A DNA stretch of 36,307 nucleotides, from contig JAFGGS010000007.1 of NCBI GenBank assembly GCA_016930415.1, forward strand, positions 1 through 36,307. The letters are read 5' to 3'. The translations under genes and the position numbers were made by a program. How positions within the stretch are numbered: position 1 is the stretch's first letter; each line of letters starts with the position of its first letter. Positions 1 through 7,464 of this stretch are shown one piece after another. This DNA is from Candidatus Woesearchaeota archaeon. GTDB lineage: Archaea; Nanobdellota; Nanobdellia; Woesearchaeales; SM23-78. Below the pieces are notes generated by a model. The model was not told the origin of the DNA, did no database searches, and worked only from the letters and a program-made list of their open reading frames with translations.

Positions 1-17
1 GCCTAAACTACAAAACA

Positions 18-32
18 CCACACGAAGTGTGG
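18..32. repeat. Short perfect hairpin
   Basis: CCACAC and GTGTGG form a perfect 6-bp stem around a GAA loop. It lies upstream of the thioredoxin-DsbD gene and may be the end of a preceding transcript, whose gene would be outside the window. There is no strong T-run after it, so a terminator role is unproven. Confidence 0.4.
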
Positions 33-45
33 CAAGAACTAAAAA

Positions 46-81
46 CGGAAGCAGTTTCGTGACCGGAAGCAGTTTCGGGAC
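46..81. repeat. Tandem 18-bp direct repeat
   Basis: Two adjacent 18-bp copies (46-63 and 64-81) read CGGAAGCAGTTTCGTGAC and CGGAAGCAGTTTCGGGAC and differ at one base. They sit about 30 bp upstream of the TATA-like CTTTAAAAAC at 111-120. They could be an operator or just a local duplication; the rest of 1-143 shows no gene. Confidence 0.6.
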
Positions 82-143
82 AACACATATCGCTTGTTCA
101 TTAGCAATCTTTAAAAACCCTTCTTGTATCCTCGCTTATCGAG

Positions 144-1379
144 GTGGATGAACGCTTGAGGAGCAGGATTTTTGTCTTGGTCATCTTGTCTTTGCTTATA
201 GCTGGCGCTCTTTCCGTGGTTGCCTCAGCGGCGGACGATGGGTTTGTGTGCGCAGTCTATTTCACTGGCGCTGGTTGCCCTCACTGCGCGAATGCAAAGC
301 CTGTCATTGAAAGGGTCGTGAATGAGACCCCGAACCTCATCCTGGTGAAGTACGAGGTTCACAACATCCCTGAGAATGCTCCCCTCTTGAGCTCTTACGC
401 TGGCGCTTACGGCATCTTTCCAGGCATTCCCCTAATAATATTCGGAAAGGATGATTACTTGCAGGGCGATTCTGACATAATCAATGGATTTAAGAGCAAG
501 ATTGATTCCATGAGCTCTAACCCTTGTCCTCTTCCTGATGGTTCTTCTGCGTTCTACTCTGAGCTTTCGGCTGGCGACCTTGTGGGTAAGCTTGATTACT
601 TGGAGTGCGGCGTTGGAGGTGCGATGTTTGGAGGGGCTTCTGTCTTGAACGAGAGTTGCCAGGAGCCTGGGCCTGGTGTCGAGCTCACTTTGGTCAAGGT
701 GCTTTCCTTGGCGTCTGTTGACGCGATCAATCCTTGCGTCTTTGCAATCCTTCTCTGGATTTTGCTCGCCATCCTGACTGCTAACCCTGACAAGAAGAAG
801 AACGTGCTCTGGGCGGGCCTCGCGTTCGCTTCCGCTGTCTTACTGCTCTACTTCATATATGGGATCATAATCGTGACTTTCTTCCAGCTCGTGCAGGCTC
901 TCGTCTCTGTAAAGGTGATTCTTTACAAGGCAATGGCTGTCTTGGCCATCCTCCTTGGTGTGGTCAACCTGCTGGATTATTTCAGCTACGTGCCTGGTCG
1001 CGTGGGCAGCGAGATGCCTCTCTTGTTCAGGCCTAAGGTCAAGAAGATCGTGAAGAGGGTGACTAGTCCTTGGGGTGCTTTTGTCGTGGGCGGCTTCGTG
1101 ACGCTTTTCCTGCTGCCTTGTACTATAGGGCCTTACATCATCGCCGGCGGCATATTGTCTTCTCTTAATTTTGTCAATACTTTGCCTTGGCTTTTCCTCT
1201 ATAATCTCATATTCGTGATTCCTATAGTCGTCGTGGTCTTGCTGGTCTACTTCGGAGTGTCGTCTGTTGAGAAGGCTTCGGGCTGGAAGGAGAGGAATAT
1301 AAGGTACATCCATCTGGTCGAGGGCGTGATCACGCTTCTCTTGGGCCTTGCCATGTTGTTCGGCTGGCTTGGGCTGTGA
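144..1379 (+). CDS. Secreted thioredoxin-like domain fused to a DsbD/CcdA-type membrane domain
   Basis: This 411-residue protein begins with a signal/anchor segment (about residues 8-30). An extracytoplasmic thioredoxin-like domain follows, with the redox motif C45-P-H-C48. After residue 185 there are about six membrane segments carrying the two CcdA/DsbD-type cysteines, NPC198 and LPC326. In the DsbD/CcdA family these membrane cysteines carry electrons from cytoplasmic thioredoxin to the outside, so the fusion likely keeps exported proteins reduced or isomerises their disulfides. The GTG start at 144 lies about 25 bp after a TATA-like TTTAAAA, consistent with a leaderless message; TTG at 156 is an alternative. 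The order (thioredoxin first, then membrane part) is the reverse of bacterial DsbD's C-terminal thioredoxin. Exact partners are not visible here. Confidence 0.85.
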   Translation: MDERLRSRIFVLVILSLLIAGALSVVASAADDGFVCAVYFTGAGCPHCANAKPVIERVVNETPNLILVKYEVHNIPENAPLLSSYAGAYGIFPGIPLIIFGKDDYLQGDSDIINGFKSKIDSMSSNPCPLPDGSSAFYSELSAGDLVGKLDYLECGVGGAMFGGASVLNESCQEPGPGVELTLVKVLSLASVDAINPCVFAILLWILLAILTANPDKKKNVLWAGLAFASAVLLLYFIYGIIIVTFFQLVQALVSVKVILYKAMAVLAILLGVVNLLDYFSYVPGRVGSEMPLLFRPKVKKIVKRVTSPWGAFVVGGFVTLFLLPCTIGPYIIAGGILSSLNFVNTLPWLFLYNLIFVIPIVVVVLLVYFGVSSVEKASGWKERNIRYIHLVEGVITLLLGLAMLFGWLGL

Positions 1380-1408
1380 GCTTTGCTCTTTCCTTCTCTT
1401 ATCTTGCG

Positions 1409-2392
1409 CTAGAAAGGAGGTCTTTGTTCTATGACGTGATCATTCAGGTTTAGCATGGTGATAGTCGGGATGAAATTCATCATCAAAGAAATTATCTCTT
1501 TCAGGTAGAACAGGAAGATTAGTTCCACCTTGTGGCTGCTTATTATGAGTTTGTTCAGGTCCTTCTCGCAGGCCAGCAGCTTTTCCATGAAATCTGCGCA
1601 GGCTGGTGTCGTGTACTTGTAGATAAGTTTCTCCTCCTCCCTGAAGAGCGTATTTATCATCTTAAGGATGTATATGCAGTCTTTTCTGAGATATATCTTC
1701 TTATCGGATTCAGAAGAGAGATATGCGCATATCTTCTTGTATACGTCTCCAAACAGCTCTAGGTTTTCCAATAGTGCGATCTTGTACACCGTCTCTGCGG
1801 TGCTGCCGTACTTGCTCTTCAGGATTATCCTCTCGCAGAGCATTATCATCTGGTCTGCGTTATCATGTAGGTATCTTAGTTCCAGGAGTTCATCATATTT
1901 CTTCTGATTTATTAGCTCGTAGATGTTGTCTGTGTATGAGAATAATATTGTGAAATTTCTCTTTATGAGGCTGTCCAGGGACCTCTCGTCGTCTGTGGAC
2001 ATGCTCTTTATTATGCAATGGTTCTTATCTTGTTTTATTATGACATAGCCTGAAAGTTTTTGCCTTATGGCTTGGATTATGGCATTGGCGGAGTTCTGAT
2101 GCGGATAGTATATCGTCAGCTCGTCTATCCCTATCTTGAAGAAGGCTCCGAGCACCCAGTTTATTATTTTTGCATTGTCGCTGCTTATGCAGAATTCGGT
2201 CGTCTCGTGTTTCTTTGATTCGCCTGCTGATATCTCCAGGACATTGTCGTTCGGGGTCAGGTTGAGTAGGTCTTTTGCCTTTACTCCATACTTCCTGGTC
2301 CAGTCTTTCGGCAGGGTGATTGTCAGGGTGTCGTTACCTTGCTGTATCACTCTCCTTTGTATGATCTTCTTTTGTACGGTCTTCTTCTGCAT
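1409..2392 (-). CDS. AbrB/SpoVT-like DNA-binding and PhoU-like domain regulator (paralog 1)
   Basis: The first ~45 residues form a swapped-hairpin AbrB-type DNA-binding domain (IQQGNDTLTITLPKDW, then KYGVKAKDLLNL). A long helical region like PhoU follows. This is the archaeal AbrB-PhoU regulator architecture, also present at 25817-26731. The start at 2392 (MQKKTVQKK) is chosen because TATA-like TTTAAAAAT on the minus strand lies 20-30 bp upstream; a longer reading from 2437 would start before that promoter. The gene is divergent from the radical SAM operon and shares a 109-bp intergenic region with it, which contains two direct repeats. Regulation of itself and of the operon is therefore likely but inferred. 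The ligand is unknown. Confidence 0.8.
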   Translation of the reverse strand: MQKKTVQKKIIQRRVIQQGNDTLTITLPKDWTRKYGVKAKDLLNLTPNDNVLEISAGESKKHETTEFCISSDNAKIINWVLGAFFKIGIDELTIYYPHQNSANAIIQAIRQKLSGYVIIKQDKNHCIIKSMSTDDERSLDSLIKRNFTILFSYTDNIYELINQKKYDELLELRYLHDNADQMIMLCERIILKSKYGSTAETVYKIALLENLELFGDVYKKICAYLSSESDKKIYLRKDCIYILKMINTLFREEEKLIYKYTTPACADFMEKLLACEKDLNKLIISSHKVELIFLFYLKEIISLMMNFIPTITMLNLNDHVIEQRPPF

Positions 2393-2407
2393 CCTTCTAA
2401 GTGATAT

Positions 2408-2474
2408 TTTCGGATTTTTAAATGTTACGAATATCAATATTATTCACTAGTATCAATATTGAAATCGTTTATAT
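2408..2474. promoter_or_regulatory. Divergent promoter region with two direct repeats
   Basis: TATCAATATT occurs twice in the same orientation at 2432-2441 and 2451-2460, 19 bp apart, about two helical turns. TATA for the plus-strand operon is TTTATA at 2468-2473, preceded by GAAATCG. A minus-strand TATA-like TTTAAAAAT lies at about 2414-2422. The repeats sit between the two promoters, the expected place for an operator read by the adjacent AbrB/PhoU regulator. The binding protein is inferred. Confidence 0.55.
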
Positions 2475-2500
2475 CTTGGCTTTGGTTGTATGCATGAAAG

Positions 2501-4111
2501 ATGATGCGAATCCTATTGGTATCGCCCTATAACGACAAGCTTCGAGCGGGACAGTATCTATCACCTCCTCTAGGAATATATCGAATCGCCTCATACATAA
2601 GGAGTAAGTTCTCCACAAATGATGTGTCAATAGATGTGCTTGATCCGAATATAGAAGGGATAGATGAACTATACAGGAGAGCAGAGGAGACTCGTTATGA
2701 TATAGTGGGATTCAGTCTCTTATACACGACTTATGAATTTGACCTCAAGATAATCTCGAGGATAAGAGAATTGTCACCGGCCAGCCTTCTAATAGCAGGA
2801 GGTCAGGGGGCTGTTTTCACCATCAGATACCTTCTCAAGAACACACCTTTGCAGGTCATATGCAAAGGTTTTGGAGAATTCGCGCTGGAACAGATGATAC
2901 CTAGGATCATCAAGGCCAGAGGGGATAAATCTAGGATGAACCTATCGACCCTTGACGGGATAAAGGGTCTTGCATATGAGGTTGAAGGAAAGATGACGTT
3001 CACCGGATTCAGAGAGCCTTACACCAGCGAAGACTTCAGTAAGATATCGCTCTCAATAGACTTCAAGCAGATACCTTTTGAGAAGTATTGGAGCCACATG
3101 GAATCATTCTACTCGGATGAGCACTTAGAGATGATGTGCAACGATAACATGCTACGGACGATAAGGCTGGTCACTAGCAGCCATTGTCCGAGGAAATGTG
3201 CCTTCTGCTCATCCACGAACTTTCTGGATTCTCCTGGAAGGCCACACCCCCCTCTGATGCTCTCACCAGAAGACATACTGACGCTCACGAGAAATGCAGT
3301 GTCGGCTCATCCATCAGTTACTGCGATATATTATTGCGACGACGATTTCCTTCAGGACAAGGAAAGGATACTGGAATTGACTCATAGGATCAAGGCTGAC
3401 AGCAAGCTCAAGAATCTCAATTATTTCTGCCTCGGAAGGATAGATAACGTGAGGCCGGACATACTTAAGGAGATGAGAAGCGCTGGCTTCAAGTTCATAA
3501 TATATGGGATAGAATCATTCTCAAACCGTCTTCTTAAGGAGATGAATAAGGGAGTTGCAGGTCCTGACCCTTCGGGCAAGACAATCGAGCTTCTGCGAGA
3601 GACTATTTCATCAGGGCTTACTCCCTTGATGAACCTTATACTATTCTACCCTACTTCCAACAAGAGCGACGTGGTGGACACTATAGAGAAGGCGACTTTG
3701 ATGGTGGCTGCGGGCGCAAGAGTGACTGTCTATCCTCTCGTGGAATACTATCCTGGTTCTAGGATTGCATATGATAACTCCTTCTCACGGTCTTATAAGT
3801 CTGTGATGATTTCAGACTTGAAATCAGCCTTCATACCAGAATATGTTCTTCCGGCAGATAGCGAGATATCAAGCCTTGCAAAGGACGCGATGGAGCTGAG
3901 GAAGGAAGTTCTGCAGGAGATAATCCTGAAGCATAACTGGAAAGGGGTGGCGCCTCACCCAATCTATTCATTGGCATTGTTCGTAGCCACCTACAGGCTG
4001 ATGAAGATTAACTACAACCATATAACTTCGCTCATAGATGAGCTCATGAGGCCATCTTATTCTCTTCAACAATCAAAGGAGGATAATATGAAAACTCTGG
4101 TTTCGTCATGA
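2501..4111 (+). CDS. B12-binding-domain radical SAM enzyme, first gene of the radical SAM operon
   Basis: The N-terminal ~200 residues look like the Rossmann-type cobalamin-binding domain of the B12/radical SAM (BatB-like) family: LVSPY at the start, SPPLGIYRIASYI, and DIVGFS then LLIAGGQGA. It lacks the DxHxxG cobalamin motif, as many members of this family do. The radical SAM core starts at C229-PRK-C233-AF-C236, the CX3CX2C ligands of the [4Fe-4S] cluster. Such proteins do methylations, ring contractions or other radical chemistry at unactivated carbons. TATA at 2468-2473 puts the transcription start at or near the ATG, so the message is probably leaderless. It is the first of seven close-set genes to 10188. 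Substrate unknown. Confidence 0.88.
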   Translation: MMRILLVSPYNDKLRAGQYLSPPLGIYRIASYIRSKFSTNDVSIDVLDPNIEGIDELYRRAEETRYDIVGFSLLYTTYEFDLKIISRIRELSPASLLIAGGQGAVFTIRYLLKNTPLQVICKGFGEFALEQMIPRIIKARGDKSRMNLSTLDGIKGLAYEVEGKMTFTGFREPYTSEDFSKISLSIDFKQIPFEKYWSHMESFYSDEHLEMMCNDNMLRTIRLVTSSHCPRKCAFCSSTNFLDSPGRPHPPLMLSPEDILTLTRNAVSAHPSVTAIYYCDDDFLQDKERILELTHRIKADSKLKNLNYFCLGRIDNVRPDILKEMRSAGFKFIIYGIESFSNRLLKEMNKGVAGPDPSGKTIELLRETISSGLTPLMNLILFYPTSNKSDVVDTIEKATLMVAAGARVTVYPLVEYYPGSRIAYDNSFSRSYKSVMISDLKSAFIPEYVLPADSEISSLAKDAMELRKEVLQEIILKHNWKGVAPHPIYSLALFVATYRLMKINYNHITSLIDELMRPSYSLQQSKEDNMKTLVSS

Positions 4112-4155
4112 GAATGAGACTATGAGGATTCGCACTAGATTTCAGGGGTGATTTG

Positions 4156-5130
4156 ATGTATACTAAAGGTTTCGGATCTGAAGAGGAAGCGAAGTTTCCA
4201 AATATCGTGAACATATGCGTGCTCAGAGGGGCTTGTCCCTGCTCGTGTGTGCATTGCCCTGTAGGGTCTCATGAGATCGCAGGCAGAACTGATTTTTTCG
4301 GCAAGGAAGTCATAGACTTAAAGCTATACAAGAAGATAATAAATGAGATTTCTCAATATCCTCATTCGACGGTCAGGATACATTCTGTGGGCGAGCCGCT
4401 TCTTTGGCCAAAGCTGATTGAGGCCCTTAGATATGCGAAGGGAAAGAATGTCAAGACATGGGTATTTACAAGCCTGGTCACGACCAACCAGGACCGGATT
4501 GAAGGCCTTGCAGAGTATTCTGATATACTTGAGATATCTCTCAACAGCATAGATGCAGAGGATTACCTTGAGACCAAGGGAACAGACAGCTTTGATCTCG
4601 TGACAAGGAATATCAAGTTTATTTCAGAACTCATCAAGAGGAAGAATCTTGGGACGAGACTGTTGCTCAGCAGGGTCCAGAGTAAGGATAAGCAGAAGGA
4701 CTCGAGGTTTGTCGAGTACTGGCAGGAGACTGGCTTTGCAAAGGACTGCTTCATAAGGAGTTATCATGACTACAATGGTGTTCTCACAAAGGACAAGAGT
4801 TCAAAGAGGAAGATATTCCCTTGCAGGGTCCACTGGGCGAGGTTCAATATAGACACGAATGGGGATGCAGCGGTATGTTTCAACGAGCTTTTCAAAGGTC
4901 CTCGCGTCGAGAAGTCCCTTGTCTTGGGTAACCTGAAGAAATCTAGCATAGCCGAGATCTGGCAGGGGGAGATGATCAATAAGATCAGGGAGGCTCAGCT
5001 AACGGCTGATTATGATCGGGTTGATTTCACTGAGAAGCTTCCTTGTTTCAACTGCACTTACTGCCAGCCTATGTTTGGTAAGAATGTGACCAGCGAGCAC
5101 CAGATAAAGGTGCTTGCTAAAAGCAGATAG
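4156..5130 (+). CDS. Radical SAM/SPASM-type enzyme
   Basis: This is a 324-residue radical SAM protein with C27-PCS-C31-VH-C34 as the cluster-binding CX3CX2C; an extra cysteine (C29) lies inside the motif. A C-terminal Cys-rich part (FPCRVHW, then AVCFNELF, then LPCFNCTYC) matches the SPASM or twitch region that holds auxiliary Fe-S clusters. INTNG-like DTNGDAAVC and IAEIWQGE are typical of the SPASM family. SPASM enzymes commonly modify peptides or proteins, but some act on small molecules. ATG at 4156 follows AGGGGTGAT with suitable spacing, so it is preferred over the TTG three bases earlier. It lies 44 bp after the B12 radical SAM gene, in the same operon. Confidence 0.87.
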   Translation: MYTKGFGSEEEAKFPNIVNICVLRGACPCSCVHCPVGSHEIAGRTDFFGKEVIDLKLYKKIINEISQYPHSTVRIHSVGEPLLWPKLIEALRYAKGKNVKTWVFTSLVTTNQDRIEGLAEYSDILEISLNSIDAEDYLETKGTDSFDLVTRNIKFISELIKRKNLGTRLLLSRVQSKDKQKDSRFVEYWQETGFAKDCFIRSYHDYNGVLTKDKSSKRKIFPCRVHWARFNIDTNGDAAVCFNELFKGPRVEKSLVLGNLKKSSIAEIWQGEMINKIREAQLTADYDRVDFTEKLPCFNCTYCQPMFGKNVTSEHQIKVLAKSR

Positions 5131-5147
5131 CTGTGGGGATTGATGAT

Positions 5148-6455
5148 ATGAAACAGTCTTTAGCAGGGAATGATAGCGGATTGATGATTGGGCCTAAGAA
5201 TCGCTATAAGCTTCGCGAGGAACGGGAAGGTGCATCTCTCTTCGATACCCAGACCTGTTCAACTGTGCATGTATGTGAGAAAGATTACCTTGACATTCTC
5301 CGGTATACTAGTGAGAAATATTCCTTCCTGTTCAAGAAGGGGGAATACGGCGAAGTTGTGAGAGGTTTTGATCATTTCAGGATTGCTTCAAGATATACTC
5401 TTCCAAAGGATGCTCTCAGTGCCCCTTCAAAGGTTTATATTGAGATTACTAGAAGATGCAATCTTAACTGCAAGAACTGCTATAATCGCAGCAGCAGGGA
5501 GGATTCTGAGATACCTTTTGATAAGATCAAATCCCTGATCGACTTATTTGCCCAGAAAGGAGTGTTCGAGTTCAGGATTACTGGCGGAGAGCCGACGTCT
5601 CATCCGAAGCTCTTTGAAGTGATAAAATACGCGCATCAGGCTGGCCTGGTGGTTTCTCTTTCCACCAATTGTATATTCTCACCGGCAATAGTCCAGAAGA
5701 TAAAAGATTCTGGAGTGAAAACTATCATTACCAGCCTTGATGGCGACAAGAAGTACAATGATTCCATCAGGGGTAAAGGGACTTATGACGTAATATTGAG
5801 GAACCTTGCTGACTTGAGGATGGACAAGAGTCTTCTTCTCAAGGTGAACATGACCCTTGACAAGAAGAACTACAAGATGCTTGAGACAGTCTCAAAGGTG
5901 TGTGCAGAGATAGGGGTCAATGTCATTAACACAAACCCTCTTAAGCTTACTGGCAGGGCTGATTCCAGGTCAAGGAAGACTCTCTCGAAAGAACAGATGT
6001 ATGCTGTCGTCAAGCAGGTTTCAAGGATAAGGAAGAAGTATCCTGTCAAGGTCCAGACATACTTTGATATAATTGATGAGTCCTGTTCCTCTTCTAAGGA
6101 AGTGGTCTCTTCTTTGTTCAACAAGGTTAGCTGCGCTGCAGGTATCGAAGTCGCTGCCGTGAATCCTGCTGGCGATGTGTATGGGTGCGTCGTGAGTCCT
6201 GGAAGCGGATATGGACTTCCTGTTGACAAGAAGCTTTTCGTGGCCGGTAACCTTGGGAGTGATGATTTCATGAGCATCTGGCTTGATTCCTCGCGATGGG
6301 TCGCTTATCGCGATTTCTCGGTGAATAAATGCAAGGATTGCCTCTCCTGCAAGCATTATTCCAAGTCTTGTTTCGGGAATTGCATCGTTACGAGCTATGT
6401 CCATAATGGTCGGCTAGACGCGCCTGACCCATATTGTTTTGCAGGGCTTTTATAG
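5148..6455 (+). CDS. PqqE-like radical SAM/SPASM enzyme with an N-terminal recognition-like domain
   Basis: This 435-residue protein has the radical SAM motif C104-NLN-C108-KN-C111, followed by RITGGEPTSHP (the GGE motif for SAM). Its SPASM C-terminus has cysteines at VSCAAG, YGCVVS and CKDCLSCKHYSKSCFGNC. The first ~90 residues (YKLREEREGASLFD and on) resemble the PqqD/RRE-like region that binds leader peptides in many peptide maturases; this is a pattern-level inference. Together these features favour modification of a peptide or protein. ATG at 5148 has GGGGAT 7 bp upstream; GTG at 5133 is the alternative. It is the third gene of the operon, 17 bp after the previous stop. No precursor peptide gene is seen next to it. 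Confidence 0.86.
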   Translation: MKQSLAGNDSGLMIGPKNRYKLREEREGASLFDTQTCSTVHVCEKDYLDILRYTSEKYSFLFKKGEYGEVVRGFDHFRIASRYTLPKDALSAPSKVYIEITRRCNLNCKNCYNRSSREDSEIPFDKIKSLIDLFAQKGVFEFRITGGEPTSHPKLFEVIKYAHQAGLVVSLSTNCIFSPAIVQKIKDSGVKTIITSLDGDKKYNDSIRGKGTYDVILRNLADLRMDKSLLLKVNMTLDKKNYKMLETVSKVCAEIGVNVINTNPLKLTGRADSRSRKTLSKEQMYAVVKQVSRIRKKYPVKVQTYFDIIDESCSSSKEVVSSLFNKVSCAAGIEVAAVNPAGDVYGCVVSPGSGYGLPVDKKLFVAGNLGSDDFMSIWLDSSRWVAYRDFSVNKCKDCLSCKHYSKSCFGNCIVTSYVHNGRLDAPDPYCFAGLL

Positions 6456-6476
6456 ATTATTTGGGGGTATGTGAAT

Positions 6477-7463
6477 ATGAATCCTAAGCTGGTTGCTGAT
6501 GTCAGACCTGAGCCTGTCGCTTTGTACGGCTCTGAGTATGATCTTAAAGTCCATCTCAAGGAGAGCTGGGATCGTTTCTTGAGAGAGAATGGGTGGTGGA
6601 AGCCGTCAGAGGTCAGGACTGTTTCCAGTCCAGGCGCTAGATTCTCTTTCGACGTTTATTTCAACCAGTCCAAGCAGGATTATTTTGCAAAGAAGAAAGA
6701 GTCTGAGTCAAAACCAGAGCCTAAAGACAAGAAGATTGCTTTTTCCGGAAGGTTTGACAGCTCACGCAATATATTTGACTATGATCACTTCGTCGTCTTT
6801 CCTTCAATAACCCCTATCATCGAGAACCATTTCATTCTCGTTCCAAAGGAGATCCGTAAGGAGATGCGCGCAGAGGATTTAAGCTCTCTCATCACGTTCA
6901 GTAGGCATTCGGGCCACAAGGTGTTCATCAACCTTGCGGGGAGCGGAGCGAGCGAGCCTACACAGTTCCATGCTCAGGCAGGGCCTTTTCTCTACCCTCT
7001 CTGGGATGATTATTCTGGCTTTATGTATGAGCGTATCGACCCTGTGTTCTCAAGGATAGTAGAGCCTCATTATGGTCTTAGGATAGATCTTGATGCTGTT
7101 GGTTCTGGAACTTCTCATGATTACAATAGGATACTTGATGATGTGATCCGCCTTCAGGATTTCACTACTTTCAACGCCGCAATCTTTGGTGAGGTGTTAT
7201 ATTTGTTTCCCAGGGTGAGGGAAGTTCCTTACTTTAGCGAGTCGTGGAATTTTGCAGGCCAGGAGATGGGTGGCCTCTTCTGCACTAGGAACCGGAAGGA
7301 TTTCCTGAGTCTGGACTGTGAACAGATAAGGATGGGATTGAAGGATGTGACTTTCTACGGAAAGCTTGGCCTTCAGAGATTATTTGAGTCCTACCTCCAT
7401 ATCCCTTGTGATGATCCTGTCTTTCCGGATGATGAGGGGACTGCCTCTGGGGTGAACAGGTAA
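6477..7463 (+). CDS. HIT-superfamily (GalT/Ap4A phosphorylase-like, DUF4922-like) protein
   Basis: The middle of this 328-residue protein reads like the HIT-fold nucleotidyltransferases: VFPSITPIIENHFILVPKE, then NLAGSGASEPTQFHAQAG. In GalT, VTC2 and DUF4922 proteins the HxHxQ segment carries the nucleophilic histidine; here H165 and the following Gln remain but the first His is Gln (Q-F-H-A-Q). A nucleotidyl-transfer or phosphorylase step, such as activating a sugar or releasing a nucleotide-linked product, is the best guess. It sits between two radical SAM genes in the operon, with GGGGGT upstream of ATG 6477. Family assignment rests on motif recognition; substrate unknown. Confidence 0.6.
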   Translation: MNPKLVADVRPEPVALYGSEYDLKVHLKESWDRFLRENGWWKPSEVRTVSSPGARFSFDVYFNQSKQDYFAKKKESESKPEPKDKKIAFSGRFDSSRNIFDYDHFVVFPSITPIIENHFILVPKEIRKEMRAEDLSSLITFSRHSGHKVFINLAGSGASEPTQFHAQAGPFLYPLWDDYSGFMYERIDPVFSRIVEPHYGLRIDLDAVGSGTSHDYNRILDDVIRLQDFTTFNAAIFGEVLYLFPRVREVPYFSESWNFAGQEMGGLFCTRNRKDFLSLDCEQIRMGLKDVTFYGKLGLQRLFESYLHIPCDDPVFPDDEGTASGVNR

Positions 7464-7464
7464 T

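Noticed and set aside
46-81. A CRISPR array start
   Set aside because: The two units are directly adjacent with no spacer between them, and there are no more copies in the window.
840-1313. A 157-residue reading frame on the minus strand
   Set aside because: It is antisense to the membrane part of the DsbD-like gene; its His/Asp/Gln-rich content is a shadow of the opposite strand's codons, and it has no promoter or ribosome binding site.
2432-2460. The radical SAM promoter as another member of the TTTAGT box regulon
   Set aside because: CTAGTATC lies near the -20 position relative to TATA but does not match the boxes; the TATCAATATT repeats are a different element.
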